Of a stretch of 57,188 nt of DNA, positions 17,380-25,874 are shown piece by piece. Origin of the DNA: Pseudanabaena sp. (GTDB lineage: Bacteria; Cyanobacteriota; Cyanobacteriia; Pseudanabaenales; Pseudanabaenaceae); assembly GCA_003249035.1 (NCBI GenBank), contig QBMK01000025.1:1-57188 (forward strand). The letters are read 5' to 3'. The notes under the pieces are model-generated. The model worked only from the letters and a program-made list of their open reading frames with translations. It was not told the origin of the DNA and did not search any database. The position numbers and the translations under genes are program-made. Within the stretch, counting starts at the first letter, position 1. Each line of letters starts with the position of its first letter.

Positions 17380-19506
17380 ATGGCAAGTTTTTTGTTAGAA
17401 GTTGGTACTGAAGAGCTACCTGCTAGTTTTATTGTTGATGCTTTGCGCCAATGGAAAGATCGCATCCCCAAAAATTTAGATGAACACCAACTAACCACGA
17501 GTAAGATCAATGTCTATGGCACACCTCGCCGTCTTGCTGTATTAATTGAGGGTTTGCCTACACAACAAAGCGATCGCAGTTTAGAAATTAAAGGGCCCGC
17601 GATCGGCTCGGCTTTTGTTAATGGCGATCCGCAAGGTGAACCGACTAAGGCTTTGTTAGGTTTTACAAAATCTAAGGGTATTGACCTTAAAGATATTTTT
17701 ATTAAAGAAACTGATAAAGGTGCGTTCGTAATTGCAAATCAGCAAATTGTGGGTCGAAAGACTACTGATATTTTGCAAGAGCTGGCACCAAATTGGATCA
17801 CGGGTCTCGATGGGAAGCGTTTGATGCGCTGGGGCAATGGCAATCTCAAATTTCCTCGTCCGATTCGTTGGTTGGTGTCATTATTTAACTCGCAGATTTT
17901 GCCGATCGCTTTAGAAAATGTGCATTCTAATCGCACCAGTCAAGGTCATCGAGTACTCCATCCGCGCTCAGTAATTATTGACACAGCATCAGATTATGTA
18001 GAGACTTTGCGAGAAGCTTTTGTCTTAGTAGATGGCAAAGAGCGTCAAAGGCATATCCTTACTCAGATGAATAGTATTGTGGAACTATTTGGCGCTAAGG
18101 CAGAAATTCCTGAAGATCTGTTAGAAGAAGTTACTTACTTGGTGGAGTTTCCCACAGCGATAATTGGTGAATTTGATCGTGAGTTTTTAGAGCTGCCGCA
18201 ACCAGTAATTAAGACGGAAATGGTCAGTCATCAGCGCTATTTTCCCGTACATTCGATCAAGAATCCCGATCAATTATTGCCACGTTTTATCACAATTTCC
18301 AATGGAGATCCTGACAAGTCAAGGCTGATTGCGGCTGGCAATGGGCGGGTAATTCGGGCGCGTCTATCCGATGGCAAGTTTTTCTATGATAGCGATCGCG
18401 CTGCGCATTTAGAAACTTTCTTACCACTCTTAGAAAAAGTCACCTTTCAAGCGCAACTTGGCTCTGTTGCAGAAAAAGTATCAAGAATTAGGGCGATCGC
18501 TAAATCTGTAATAGCGTCTATCACAAATTTAGAAACCACCGAAGCTGATAAGGAGCTGATTGATCGCACGGCTCAACTCGCAAAAGCCGATCTTGTCACC
18601 CAGATGGTCAAGGAATTTCCTGAGCTACAAGGACAAATGGGATATTACTATGCGCTCTCCAGTGCAGAATCGCTCTCTGTCGCCACAGGAATTCGGGAGC
18701 ATTATCAACCACGCGGTGCAAGTGACTCGTTACCAACGACCTTAACTGGCAAAATTGTGGCGATTAGCGATCGCATTGATACTTTAGTTGGTATTTTTGG
18801 TTTAGGGATTATTCCCACGGGCTCGTCAGATCCATTTGCATTACGCCGCGCGGCAACTGGTGTTGTCCAAATTGCGTGGGAAAGTGGTTTTGCTCTCGAT
18901 TTGCCGAAACTTTTGCAAGCAGCGATCGCCATTTACGCCGCAAAAAATTTACTGGCAACACCTGCGGAAACTATTCTTGAGAACCTATACAAATGGTTTA
19001 AGCAACGCTACGAGACGATTTTGGCCGATCAGGGTATTGAATACGATCTTGTTAATGCGGTTTCAGGTAATGAAGATCTCGCCTATACCTTGCAAGGCTT
19101 GAGCAATCTCACGCGCATTAAAGAACGTGCTCACTTCCTCCAAAAATCTCGCGAAGAGTCAACACTCAGCACCATCTATGAGCCGATTGTCAGAGCTTCT
19201 CGACTGGCAGTTCAGGGCGACTTGGATAGTGTGACAGTTGATATGACGGCGATTATTAAGCCTGAAACTTTGACTGAACCTGCGGAACAGGATTTATATC
19301 GAGCGATCGCAGCTTTGCCAAGTCAGCCTAGCGATGAGCAGTTGATGGAAGGGATTATTGCGATCGCGCCAGTTTTAGCGAAATTCTTTGATGATGTATT
19401 GGTTATCGCGGAAGATCCATTGGTTCGGCAAAATCGCCTGAACCTGCTGGGCATTATCCGCAACTACAGCCGCAAACTCGCAGACTTTAGCGCCATCCTG
19501 AAGTAA
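17380..19506 (+). CDS. glyS: Glycine--tRNA ligase beta subunit
   Basis: A 708-residue beta subunit of the bacterial alpha2beta2 glycyl-tRNA synthetase, which binds and helps charge tRNA-Gly together with GlyQ. It starts with the family opening FLLEVGTEELPASF, contains KRLMRWGNGNLKFPRPIRWL, VSHQRYFPV and the HD-like region GIFGLGIIPTGSSDPFALRRAA, and ends in a helical DALR-like anticodon-binding domain. I use ATG 17380 rather than GTG 17374. glyQ is not in this window; split glyQ and glyS loci are common in cyanobacteria. Confidence 0.97.
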   Translation: MASFLLEVGTEELPASFIVDALRQWKDRIPKNLDEHQLTTSKINVYGTPRRLAVLIEGLPTQQSDRSLEIKGPAIGSAFVNGDPQGEPTKALLGFTKSKGIDLKDIFIKETDKGAFVIANQQIVGRKTTDILQELAPNWITGLDGKRLMRWGNGNLKFPRPIRWLVSLFNSQILPIALENVHSNRTSQGHRVLHPRSVIIDTASDYVETLREAFVLVDGKERQRHILTQMNSIVELFGAKAEIPEDLLEEVTYLVEFPTAIIGEFDREFLELPQPVIKTEMVSHQRYFPVHSIKNPDQLLPRFITISNGDPDKSRLIAAGNGRVIRARLSDGKFFYDSDRAAHLETFLPLLEKVTFQAQLGSVAEKVSRIRAIAKSVIASITNLETTEADKELIDRTAQLAKADLVTQMVKEFPELQGQMGYYYALSSAESLSVATGIREHYQPRGASDSLPTTLTGKIVAISDRIDTLVGIFGLGIIPTGSSDPFALRRAATGVVQIAWESGFALDLPKLLQAAIAIYAAKNLLATPAETILENLYKWFKQRYETILADQGIEYDLVNAVSGNEDLAYTLQGLSNLTRIKERAHFLQKSREESTLSTIYEPIVRASRLAVQGDLDSVTVDMTAIIKPETLTEPAEQDLYRAIAALPSQPSDEQLMEGIIAIAPVLAKFFDDVLVIAEDPLVRQNRLNLLGIIRNYSRKLADFSAILK

Positions 19507-19509
19507 ATA

Positions 19510-19542
19510 ACAAAAAGGAACGCTTTGCGTCCCTTTTTGTTT
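19510..19542 (+). terminator. Intrinsic terminator after glyS
   Basis: AACAAAAAGGAACGC pairs with GCGTCCCTTTTTGTT with one mismatch. It starts a few bases after the glyS stop and ends in T-rich sequence. Confidence 0.85.
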
Positions 19543-19552
19543 TAAGTAGTTA

Positions 19553-19695
19553 AACCCAAGTTGCTACCTATCAAAAACCGTCTCAAAACAAGTTAAAAAC
19601 AGCCTCGCTAAGTGCTAAACAACGCTATTTCTGTATAAAAATCCAGCATTTTTATTTTTATTTTAGTTTTGGATAAATAGGTAGCAACTTGGGTT
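19553..19695. mobile_element. MITE with 19-bp inverted repeats and a 5-bp target duplication
   Basis: AACCCAAGTTGCTACCTAT at 19553-19571 is perfectly inverted at 19677-19695. The flanks carry the same 5 bp, AGTTA (19548-19552 and 19696-19700). The 143-bp AT-rich interior encodes nothing. Terminal inverted repeats with a target-site duplication mark a non-autonomous insertion; the parent transposase is not in this window. Confidence 0.8.
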
Positions 19696-19806
19696 AGTTA
19701 AGCAAAATTAATATCATGTATCAAAATGGATTTAAAGAAGCAAATCGTCTTACTAGCTAATCGCTTAATCTGAGTTCGTAAAGTTAGATGATCGTGTTCA
19801 ATTTTC

Positions 19807-20088
19807 TTAGTGTTTTGCTTGCCGATCGCGCATTGCTTCATCAAGTTTAGGATTTTGCAAGGTGAATTCTTGAATTGCTTCTAGCCTTGCGGACATCGGC
19901 ACATGACGCACAGCTTCACGGAGTCCCATGTTTGCCAAGATTCCAAGATAAAATCCTGTTAAGTCTTGTCCACCATAACCATAGAATCTACTCTATAGTT
20001 CTAGTTTTTCGGGTGTGTATTCACAGTATTGATCGGAGATGATTGGGGTGCGATCGAGTTGGGGTTGGGGAAGTGGTGGTTTAGTCAT
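19807..20088 (-). pseudogene. Decayed duplicate of the gene at 22344-22667
   Basis: Read on the minus strand from ATG 20088, it gives MTKPPLPQPQLDRTPIISDQ and aligns without gaps to the intact gene 2.3 kb away. A TGG to TAG change stops it after TPEKLEL. The frame beyond the stop keeps the homology (FYGYGGQDLTGFYLGILAN) and ends early with MRDRQAKH. It is a clear dead copy; function is unknown for both copies. Confidence 0.85.
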
Positions 20089-20175
20089 AAGTTTTACTGC
20101 GCTTTTTTAGGCAATCAATAGTTAAAGATCGACATGTTCGCATAGCATTTTTGGCTTGGGATTAGCATCCCATCT

Positions 20176-20586
20176 TCAGATCTTGTCATTCCGCCAGTTC
20201 TGAATTTGCAGATTTGGGATTCTTTCAAATTCGCGAACATTAGCAGTTACAAGAATTAATGTATGTGTTATTGCTGTTGCTGCAATGAGTACATCATAAG
20301 CACCGATTGGAGTTCCTGCCTGCTTTAGGAAATTCCTAATTTGAGCAGTTTGCTTTGCTTCTTCTTCGCCAAAAGTCAAAATGGTAACTGAACTAAGAAA
20401 AGAGTCTATTAGTGGCTGAATTTTGACCGCACGTTGTGGATTATTGGCTAATCCATATTTCAGTTCCATAGATGTTATCGCCGAAACAGCAATATCTTCA
20501 GGAGAAACTGACTTTAATTTTTGTGATGTATTTGCATCACCTTTTACAAAGTCACTGACTACACAAGTATCTAGTAAATATCGCAT
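20176..20586 (-). CDS. PIN-domain toxin, VapC-like
   Basis: A 136-residue PIN-domain protein. Acidic active-site positions are visible in order: LLDTCVVSDF (first Asp), SAITSMELKYG (Glu), GAYDVLIAATA (third Asp) and LVTANVREFERI (last region). VapC-type toxins cleave tRNA or rRNA in a metal-dependent way. The gene lies 28 bp after an AF2212-like antitoxin candidate on the same strand, giving the usual antitoxin-first order. It looks intact. Confidence 0.9.
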   Translation of the reverse strand: MRYLLDTCVVSDFVKGDANTSQKLKSVSPEDIAVSAITSMELKYGLANNPQRAVKIQPLIDSFLSSVTILTFGEEEAKQTAQIRNFLKQAGTPIGAYDVLIAATAITHTLILVTANVREFERIPNLQIQNWRNDKI

Positions 20587-20614
20587 AAATAAAAATTTAC
20601 AAATTCAAACAAAT

Positions 20615-20830
20615 TTAAAGCGTTATTTCTTGGGGTGGCAGTAGCTCCTCTCGATAAGACTCAAAGGTAATACTTTCGGCAAAACCTTGATGCTGCAAAA
20701 TTAGATCCGACCAAGTAGTGATCTTGTTTTCTAGAAAGGTAACAAATACGGTGCTTTCGAGAATGCCTTGTGGTACTTCAGTAAGACGAATTTGCCCATT
20801 TTTATAAATTCCCTGTACGGTTTTGAGCAT
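20615..20830 (-). CDS. AF2212-like antitoxin candidate
   Basis: A 71-residue protein starting MLKTVQGIYKNGQIRLTEVP, which resembles the AF2212/DUF104 group of small proteins paired with PIN toxins in cyanobacteria. The C-terminal half should wrap the toxin. A strong GGAGG precedes the ATG. It is the upstream partner of the PIN gene at 20176. The toxin-antitoxin role is by family and context, not from a recognised DNA-binding motif. Confidence 0.75.
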   Translation of the reverse strand: MLKTVQGIYKNGQIRLTEVPQGILESTVFVTFLENKITTWSDLILQHQGFAESITFESYREELLPPQEITL

Positions 20831-21002
20831 GGATTAACCTCCAAAATTGCGCGATCACTACTTTCATATTTTGCCATAGGCGAGAATATATTGAGCTTGA
20901 CTTCTCTCTGACCCTGCGTTTGATTAATGGCACTTCAAATTTCAATTTTCTCGATATTGGGCTATCCTAAATAAAGTTTCTTAGAAAGATACGAGGTGAG
21001 AA

Positions 21003-21296
21003 ATGATTACCCAATCAATGGTGCAGCCATCGTCACTTATACCTGTGGGGATGAATATTGTTCCTTTAGGTAATGTCTTTCTATTTCATCTCACGGATGA
21101 TTTGCAAGATCGGCTAGAAAACCTTCTAGATCGAAAGAAGGCAGATGCTCTCACTAATGAGCAAATCGCTGAACTTGAAGGTATTATTGAACTGTCTTGC
21201 ATCTTTACTCTGATAAATGCCCAAATTGCTGAAAAAGCCGCATGGTGTCCCCTAAAGCCAGAAAATTTGTCCGAGAACAATTCTAGGATAAAGTGA
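21003..21296 (+). CDS. Conserved small cyanobacterial protein, unknown function
   Basis: A 97-residue soluble protein with a helical core reading LTDDLQDRLENLLDRKKADA and LTNEQIAELEGIIELS. I remember similar short cyanobacterial proteins of unknown function near toxin-antitoxin genes. GAGGTGAG lies just before the ATG, supporting expression. It converges tail to tail with the broken HEPN gene at 21300, only three bases away. It could be an antitoxin-like partner, but nothing in the sequence proves it. Confidence 0.6.
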   Translation: MITQSMVQPSSLIPVGMNIVPLGNVFLFHLTDDLQDRLENLLDRKKADALTNEQIAELEGIIELSCIFTLINAQIAEKAAWCPLKPENLSENNSRIK

Positions 21297-21299
21297 TTG

Positions 21300-21683
21300 C
21301 TAAGAAATCTCTAGGTATTGTCGTATTACTTGGCGAATCTGAGTACAGTCAGAAAAAGCATTATTGGCAATTGCTTCGTCGCCAGATATGCCAGGGTATC
21401 GGAACTCAACAGCATAAGCAGTTAGCTCATCAAGGTTATTTCGTAGATTTTCCCAACTTGGCTCTACTGTCAAGAATGCGTCTAGCAATTTCGTTAGGTC
21501 ATGGGTTCGACCAAAGGCAATATTGTTTTCTTGCAGACAGGATTTTAAGTATTTCTCTATACATTACTGACTATGGAAGCAGACGGCATCATAGTTGGGA
21601 TTGTCTTCAACATCGATTTCTCTTTGGGCAGTTGCAAAGTCGCCTTCTGCTTTATCAACCCACTCTTGCGTGATTGGTTTCAT
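21300..21683 (-). pseudogene. HEPN-domain protein with a premature stop
   Basis: From ATG 21683 the frame reads MKPITQEWVDKAEGDFATAQ and later NYDAVCFHSQ, then meets TAA where homologues have the second Gln of a HSQQC motif (CAA to TAA). After the stop the HEPN domain continues in the same frame (IEKYLKSCLQENN, RTHDLTKLL, AYAVEFRYPG) to TAG at 21300, for 127 codons in all. It overlaps the 3' end of the MNT gene by 29 bp, as in intact MNT/HEPN modules. The toxin half of the module therefore looks inactivated by one substitution. Confidence 0.85.
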
Positions 21684-21984
21684 AGATAATACGACCTCTT
21701 TGGAGAATGTATTGAATAAAAAAATCACCCATCTCTAAACGCTGTTGAATTTGTTTGGAAGTTCGAGCGATTAAATCCAGTGAGAAGGTAGGTCTGAGCT
21801 TTTTGCGGATTTCGATCGCTTTATAAACTGGTAGCCCTTCAAAAGGCAATATCACCAGTAAATCAACGTCGGAGTCTTGATTTGGTTGACCATAGGCATA
21901 GGAACCAAACAGAATAATCTGATCGGGCTGAAACTGCTCGACAATCTTTTGGCTAAATGCTTGAATTTGGCTATGGCTAATCAT
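21655..21984 (-). CDS. MNT-type nucleotidyltransferase antitoxin
   Basis: A 109-residue minimal nucleotidyltransferase with the full motif GSYAYGQPNQDSDVDLLV (G-S-x10-D-x-D) and a later Asp in TFSLDLIART. In MNT/HEPN modules this enzyme AMPylates and silences the HEPN RNase. It lies directly upstream of and overlaps the HEPN gene, which carries a nonsense mutation here, so the antitoxin may be a leftover. Confidence 0.88.
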   Translation of the reverse strand: MISHSQIQAFSQKIVEQFQPDQIILFGSYAYGQPNQDSDVDLLVILPFEGLPVYKAIEIRKKLRPTFSLDLIARTSKQIQQRLEMGDFFIQYILQRGRIIYETNHARVG

Positions 21985-22083
21985 TTGACAAATCTTAGTG
22001 GCTTAATTCATTTTTATCATAACATTCGGGCGATCGCTACTTTCATATTTTGCGATAGGCGATCGCTGTCAGGAGAAGATGGT

Positions 22084-22269
22084 TTATCGTTCAAATAAGC
22101 GAATTATTTTTGGCAAAACAACTTCATCGAAATGACAACGGACTGCATCACGGATTAGCTCGTATAAATCTTCTAAAGAATCGGCTTCTGTGAAAATAGA
22201 TGCACCTAAAGCACGGGCAATGTATCCGCCTTCATCGGCATCTTCGATAATAAACATGATCTCGTTCAT
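22084..22269 (-). CDS. HicB-like small protein without a visible partner
   Basis: A 61-residue protein (FIIEDADEGGYIARALGASI, then DLYELIRDAVRCHFDE) of the HicB-like fold, often annotated in cyanobacteria as an antitoxin or mislabelled as 2-oxoisovalerate dehydrogenase. HicB normally pairs with a HicA toxin, but the next 99 bp downstream encode no HicA. The C-terminus ends at RLFER, some residues shorter than I expect. It may be an orphan antitoxin. Confidence 0.65.
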   Translation of the reverse strand: MNEIMFIIEDADEGGYIARALGASIFTEADSLEDLYELIRDAVRCHFDEVVLPKIIRLFER

Positions 22270-22343
22270 TGATTACCTTAATTTTGCTGACATAAATGTA
22301 TTATCTCTACTCTCACATTCTGCTATGTGAAGTTTGGGTTTCT

Positions 22344-22667
22344 CTAATGCTCTTCTAAATACTCGGCAACTGCCTGTAAATCAGCTAAGCCTCGGTTGAG
22401 CCGATCGCGCATTGCTTCACCGAGTTTAGGATTTTGCAAAGCAACTTCTTGAATTGCTTCTAACCATTTAGATATTGGCACATGACGCACGGCTTCGCGG
22501 AGTCCCATGTTTGCCAAGATGCCAAGATAAAAGCCTGTTAGGTCTTGACCTCCATATCCATAGAATCCACTCCATAGTTCTAGTTTTTCGGGGGTGTATT
22601 CAAAGTATTGATCGGAGGTGATTGGGGTGCGATCGAGTTGGGGTTGGGGGAGTGGTGGTTGAGTCAT
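22344..22667 (-). CDS. Conserved cyanobacterial protein, unknown function
   Basis: A 107-residue soluble protein beginning MTQPPLPQPQLDRTPITSDQ, with motifs LELWSGFYGYGGQDLTGFYL and LREAVRHVPISKWLEA. I recall close relatives in many cyanobacteria with no assigned function. I start at ATG 22667; an upstream frame to 22748 adds unconserved residues. A dead duplicate lies at 19807-20088, so this family was copied locally. Confidence 0.7.
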   Translation of the reverse strand: MTQPPLPQPQLDRTPITSDQYFEYTPEKLELWSGFYGYGGQDLTGFYLGILANMGLREAVRHVPISKWLEAIQEVALQNPKLGEAMRDRLNRGLADLQAVAEYLEEH

Positions 22668-22998
22668 AAGTCTTACTGCTATTGTTACTTCACATTCTGT
22701 CATGCCAGCTTGTATTTCAGGGCGATCGCTGTAACCCCTTGTTGGCAAAATCTCATTTGGTTACGATATCGCCATAATGGCAGATTTATCATAGGAGCGA
22801 GAACGTTATGGCTCAGAGGTGGTTGGCATCCTCCCGATGGAGATCCTTGTTTGTAAGCGGCGATCACACTAATCTCATAGGCACAACATCAAAAATCTCA
22901 ATGGAATGCGAAACAAAGCGATCCCAGCAACTTGCTAAGTTAATCAACTTAAAATAATAGTATTTATTAAAGCTTAAATTATTATTACAGTAGAATCT
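22668..22998. other. Gap with a possible gene remnant
   Basis: A 331-bp gap with no gene I can support. A plus-strand frame ending at 22856 reads RTLWLRGGWHPPDGDPCL, which could be a fragment of an unrelated gene, and a HIP1 site lies at about 22723. A short sequence CTACTTTCATATTTTGC seen near 22037 also occurs near 20858. Confidence 0.4.
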
Positions 22999-23367
22999 TT
23001 ATTCATCTTCCATTTTCTTTTTGTACTCAATATAGATTATTACAATAACAGTTGCAATAAACACAAAAAGCCCTGTACTAGTAAAACGATAACCTTCTGG
23101 AGACCAATAAAATAGAAGATTACTAATTTTCTCTAACCCCCAAAGCGTACCTTTAAATGGAATGAACAGACTGGCTATAAACTGACTAGTATTTATTCCT
23201 GAAATTTTCTCTAATATAATACTTATAATTGCTATGGCAAGAGCAGGAAGAAGTACTATTGTCAACACGACAGCGAGAATTACAAATATAGTCAGGTATA
23301 TATTAATTACATTCCAGAAGACCGCTATTACAATTCTTCCCACTTTCCTTTCCAGCTTTTTATTCAT
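22999..23367 (-). CDS. Small membrane protein, unknown function
   Basis: A 122-residue AT-rich gene for a protein with two or three hydrophobic stretches (IVIAVFWNVINIYLTIFVIL and following, then GLFVFIATVIVIIYIEYKK) and charged ends. The start at ATG 23367 overlaps the upstream frame by eight bases, suggesting translational coupling. It has no HIP1 site and its base composition differs from the housekeeping genes, which hints at transfer. I do not recognise a family. Confidence 0.6.
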   Translation of the reverse strand: MNKKLERKVGRIVIAVFWNVINIYLTIFVILAVVLTIVLLPALAIAIISIILEKISGINTSQFIASLFIPFKGTLWGLEKISNLLFYWSPEGYRFTSTGLFVFIATVIVIIYIEYKKKMEDE

Positions 23368-23814
23368 TTTCTTTCTTATATATTCCAAGCAACTGTTTGA
23401 TCTCTCTTTCCCATTCGTCCATAATCATCATGTCTGCCTCTGGATTGAAAAGCAAATTTGATAAGCCAATTAATCTTTTTGAGGCCAAGTCAATAGCAGA
23501 GAATTTTGGTACAACACCCAAATTCTCCCATAACCAGTAAAGCTTTAAAGAATACGTTTTAGCTAACAATTGACTAGCACATTTTCGTAACGATTCCGAA
23601 GCTTCATACATTTTCTCTTGTTTTACGACTCCAGCATTTCCATAGATATTTGAGTACATAGTCAATGAATAAGCGATTTCGCCAATGGTGCTCGCTTGAG
23701 CGTAGATAGGCTCAATGAGAAATTTTGTAATGATTTGCCCAGATACGAAGACAATATAATGCCCCCTATGACAGTTAAGCTAGATGTGAGAATTATTTTA
23801 AGTGGCTCTGACAT
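23360..23814 (-). pseudogene. Frameshifted gene for a membrane-anchored protein
   Basis: From ATG 23814 the frame gives MSEPLKIILTSSLTVIGGII, an N-terminal membrane anchor. Another frame then continues as VSGQIITKFLIEPIYAQAST and GEIAYSLTMYSNIYGNAGVV down to 23360. Homologues I remember read through GQII(S/T)KF(F/L)IEP in one frame, so two extra bases (an AT repeat in ATTATATTG near 23755) appear to break the gene. Repaired, it would be about 150 residues. The surviving downstream frame alone encodes 101 residues from ATG 23665. Function unknown. Confidence 0.65.
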
Positions 23815-23829
23815 ATAAATGTAGTTAAC

Positions 23830-23970
23830 TCAATGATCAGTTACTTCCTTAAACTTACTGGCTTCATTTGCCACATCTTCACGCCCAATTTGCGTTACTT
23901 CAACTAGAATTGTCGTGCCATCTTCCAGTTCTACAGGAATAGTCTGAATGAGATCGCTATCATTTGACAT
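23830..23970 (-). pseudogene. Truncated Trypco1-like (trypsin-co-occurring) domain
   Basis: A 46-residue frame reads MSNDSDLIQTIPVELEDGTT, then ILVEVTQIGREDVANEAS, then stops at VTDH. The LEDGTTILVEV block is characteristic of the small CU044_2847/Trypco1 proteins that accompany trypsin-like and effector-associated-domain proteins in bacterial conflict systems. Intact members are around 100 residues, so this copy ends early. With the frameshifted gene downstream it suggests a decaying cluster. Confidence 0.5.
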
Positions 23971-24048
23971 AATTTACTGCTCTCGATTACTAAAGCGCTT
24001 GATTTAGACTCTACAAAGATTAGACCATATTTATACAGATGTAATTAG

Positions 24049-25179
24049 CTAAACTACACGCAAATCTCGAACGTTACGAACTGCGATCGCCTCACCATTT
24101 ATCACAACTTCACCATAACAAGAAATTTTGCGCCTTGCTAAATGGGCGTGAACAGCTTTTGCATAAAAACTTTCGCTTAGTTCCAATTGCAACTCGCGAT
24201 CGCTTCCTTCTATTTTTGCCAAGATCGTCACGCTAGCTACCGCCGCATCATCACGGCGCGTCAAACCAATCACCTTACCTGAGATCGGAGTAAGGCGATC
24301 GCTAGTCTGTGATTGAATTTTAGTTTCGGAACGTTTGCGAATGATATCTTTGCTCTTGAGAAGCTTGCTTGCCTCCTTGAGAACGGGGAAAGTTTGTTTA
24401 GAGAGAGCCAATTTTTCCTTAGCGATCGCAGGCGCATCCCACATCGGCGACCATTGCCAGCGAAAACTGAGATCTTGCAGATCGGTATAATTGCCAACCT
24501 CCAGAAGAGCGTCGCACAAATTGGAACTAACCCCAGACTCTACGGACTGTTCAAAAATATCGATATTGCTTCCCGCCAAGACATATTTGGTAGTCGTATT
24601 AATTGCAGTTAAGGCTCTATTCAGAAAGAGATTGACCTTGCGCCCGAAGTTCTCATGCTCCCGCATGATCGGCGATAGAACGTTGATAATATAACTACCC
24701 TGTTGTGTTTCGCCAACGCGGAGTTCGTGCAGATATTCTCTTACTTCGGCAAACATACCACCGCGATAAACGGAACGAGGTTGCACAGTTGCAGAAGCGA
24801 CAAACTTCATGATTTTAGAAGTTGCTTCATATAGCCGCACGGCTTCATCAATCGGAATCGTGCCGCCAATAATATCTGGACTGTCGATACGGATTTTAAT
24901 TAGGTCAGTTGGTTGTAAGAGTAAATCGTTTAAAATTTGTTGGCGATCGCGATGTTCGGAAAGTTCTAGTACATCGATAATTTCGCAAACCCTAGTTTTA
25001 TAATCGCGAAGGCGATCGCTTTTAGGCAACAGAACTTCTAATTCTTCGCCGTGATGCCATATAGAAGCATTGCCCAAAAAATCTCCAGCCTCGTGCCAGC
25101 CTCTAGCCCTGAGATATTGGCTGAGGGTTTCAGGACTAATGGCTTCTATTGTATTTGCAACTGAAGTTTTTAGAGTCAT
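24049..25179 (-). CDS. Uncharacterised partner of the DUF4365 protein
   Basis: A 376-residue soluble protein. After an N-terminal region with LSQYLRARGWHEAGDF and ELEVLLPKSDRLRDY, the middle is helical and the C-terminal 80 residues (GKVIGLTRRDDAAVASVTIL and following) look like a small beta-rich, possibly OB-like, domain ending in VVINGEAIAVRNVRDLRVV. I start at ATG 25179, whose ATGA overlaps the stop of the upstream DUF4365 gene, a sign of tight coupling. I do not recognise the family. An obligate partner of the nuclease-like protein is the natural reading. Confidence 0.75.
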   Translation of the reverse strand: MTLKTSVANTIEAISPETLSQYLRARGWHEAGDFLGNASIWHHGEELEVLLPKSDRLRDYKTRVCEIIDVLELSEHRDRQQILNDLLLQPTDLIKIRIDSPDIIGGTIPIDEAVRLYEATSKIMKFVASATVQPRSVYRGGMFAEVREYLHELRVGETQQGSYIINVLSPIMREHENFGRKVNLFLNRALTAINTTTKYVLAGSNIDIFEQSVESGVSSNLCDALLEVGNYTDLQDLSFRWQWSPMWDAPAIAKEKLALSKQTFPVLKEASKLLKSKDIIRKRSETKIQSQTSDRLTPISGKVIGLTRRDDAAVASVTILAKIEGSDRELQLELSESFYAKAVHAHLARRKISCYGEVVINGEAIAVRNVRDLRVV

Positions 25180-25688
25180 GGTAGCTCTCTCTGCGCTAGT
25201 CTCTGCATCATCGCCTGTAGAGCGAGAACCGTAAACTGATTTTGACGAGGTATTCGTATTGTAATGTTTTTTGTATTGCTTGTCGCGGGATTGCCCCGCA
25301 ATGATACCCAGTAGCCGCAGCGCTTCATACAAAGCTCAGTTTCAGAATGCTCCAACCAGTCGTCAGCAAGATCGGGGACGAGAACGACGACGAGAATGCG
25401 CGGAATGACAAAATTATCAGCTCGCAGCTCTTCGTAATTTTTAAGCTTGAGTGGAAATGAGAGATTATCCCCAAGCGGCGTTGGGGCTGCGGTGCATTTT
25501 AGTTGCAGTTCTAATCTTGGCGATCGCATGGTTACAACGCCATTAGCCTGAGAACTAGTCCGCGCCGCGATCCCAAGATCAACGCTATCGTCGTCGGGGC
25601 TGGGTTTATAAGTGCCATATCCTGCGGTTGCAGCTACGGCTAGGACATAAGCCTCGCTAAATTTTTCTTTTTGTGCGCTTAAATCCAT
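25176..25688 (-). CDS. DUF4365 domain protein, Mrr-like nuclease fold candidate
   Basis: A 170-residue DUF4365-like protein. Residues fit a PD-(D/E)XK-type core with a Mrr-like Q-x-K variant: Glu12 (FSEAY), Asp37 (DDDSVDLGI) and Gln62-x-Lys64 (LELQLKCT), then NFVIPRILVVVLVP. DUF4365 proteins are generally taken as restriction-endonuclease-like and are common in defence contexts. It is the first gene of a two-gene operon, overlapping the 24049-25179 gene by ATGA. Nuclease activity is inference. Confidence 0.75.
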   Translation of the reverse strand: MDLSAQKEKFSEAYVLAVAATAGYGTYKPSPDDDSVDLGIAARTSSQANGVVTMRSPRLELQLKCTAAPTPLGDNLSFPLKLKNYEELRADNFVIPRILVVVLVPDLADDWLEHSETELCMKRCGYWVSLRGNPATSNTKNITIRIPRQNQFTVLALQAMMQRLAQRELP

Positions 25689-25874
25689 GAAACCTGTAAA
25701 TTCCCGCCAGAGCGATTATGCCACATCCCCTAATAGCATTGGGCTAGCTTTGGGCGATCGCTGTGGCAACCTGTGTGATTTTCGCAACTAGGCAAGCCTG
25801 TCAAAAAGATGTAATAATTTGTAACAGAATTAACAAGCGATCGCTTAAACATACCGATCAACTCGATCAAACCC

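Noticed and set aside
22808-22957. A 49-codon plus-strand ORF starting MAQRWLASSRW
   Set aside because: No ribosome-binding site or homology is seen, and it lies in a gap that looks like debris.
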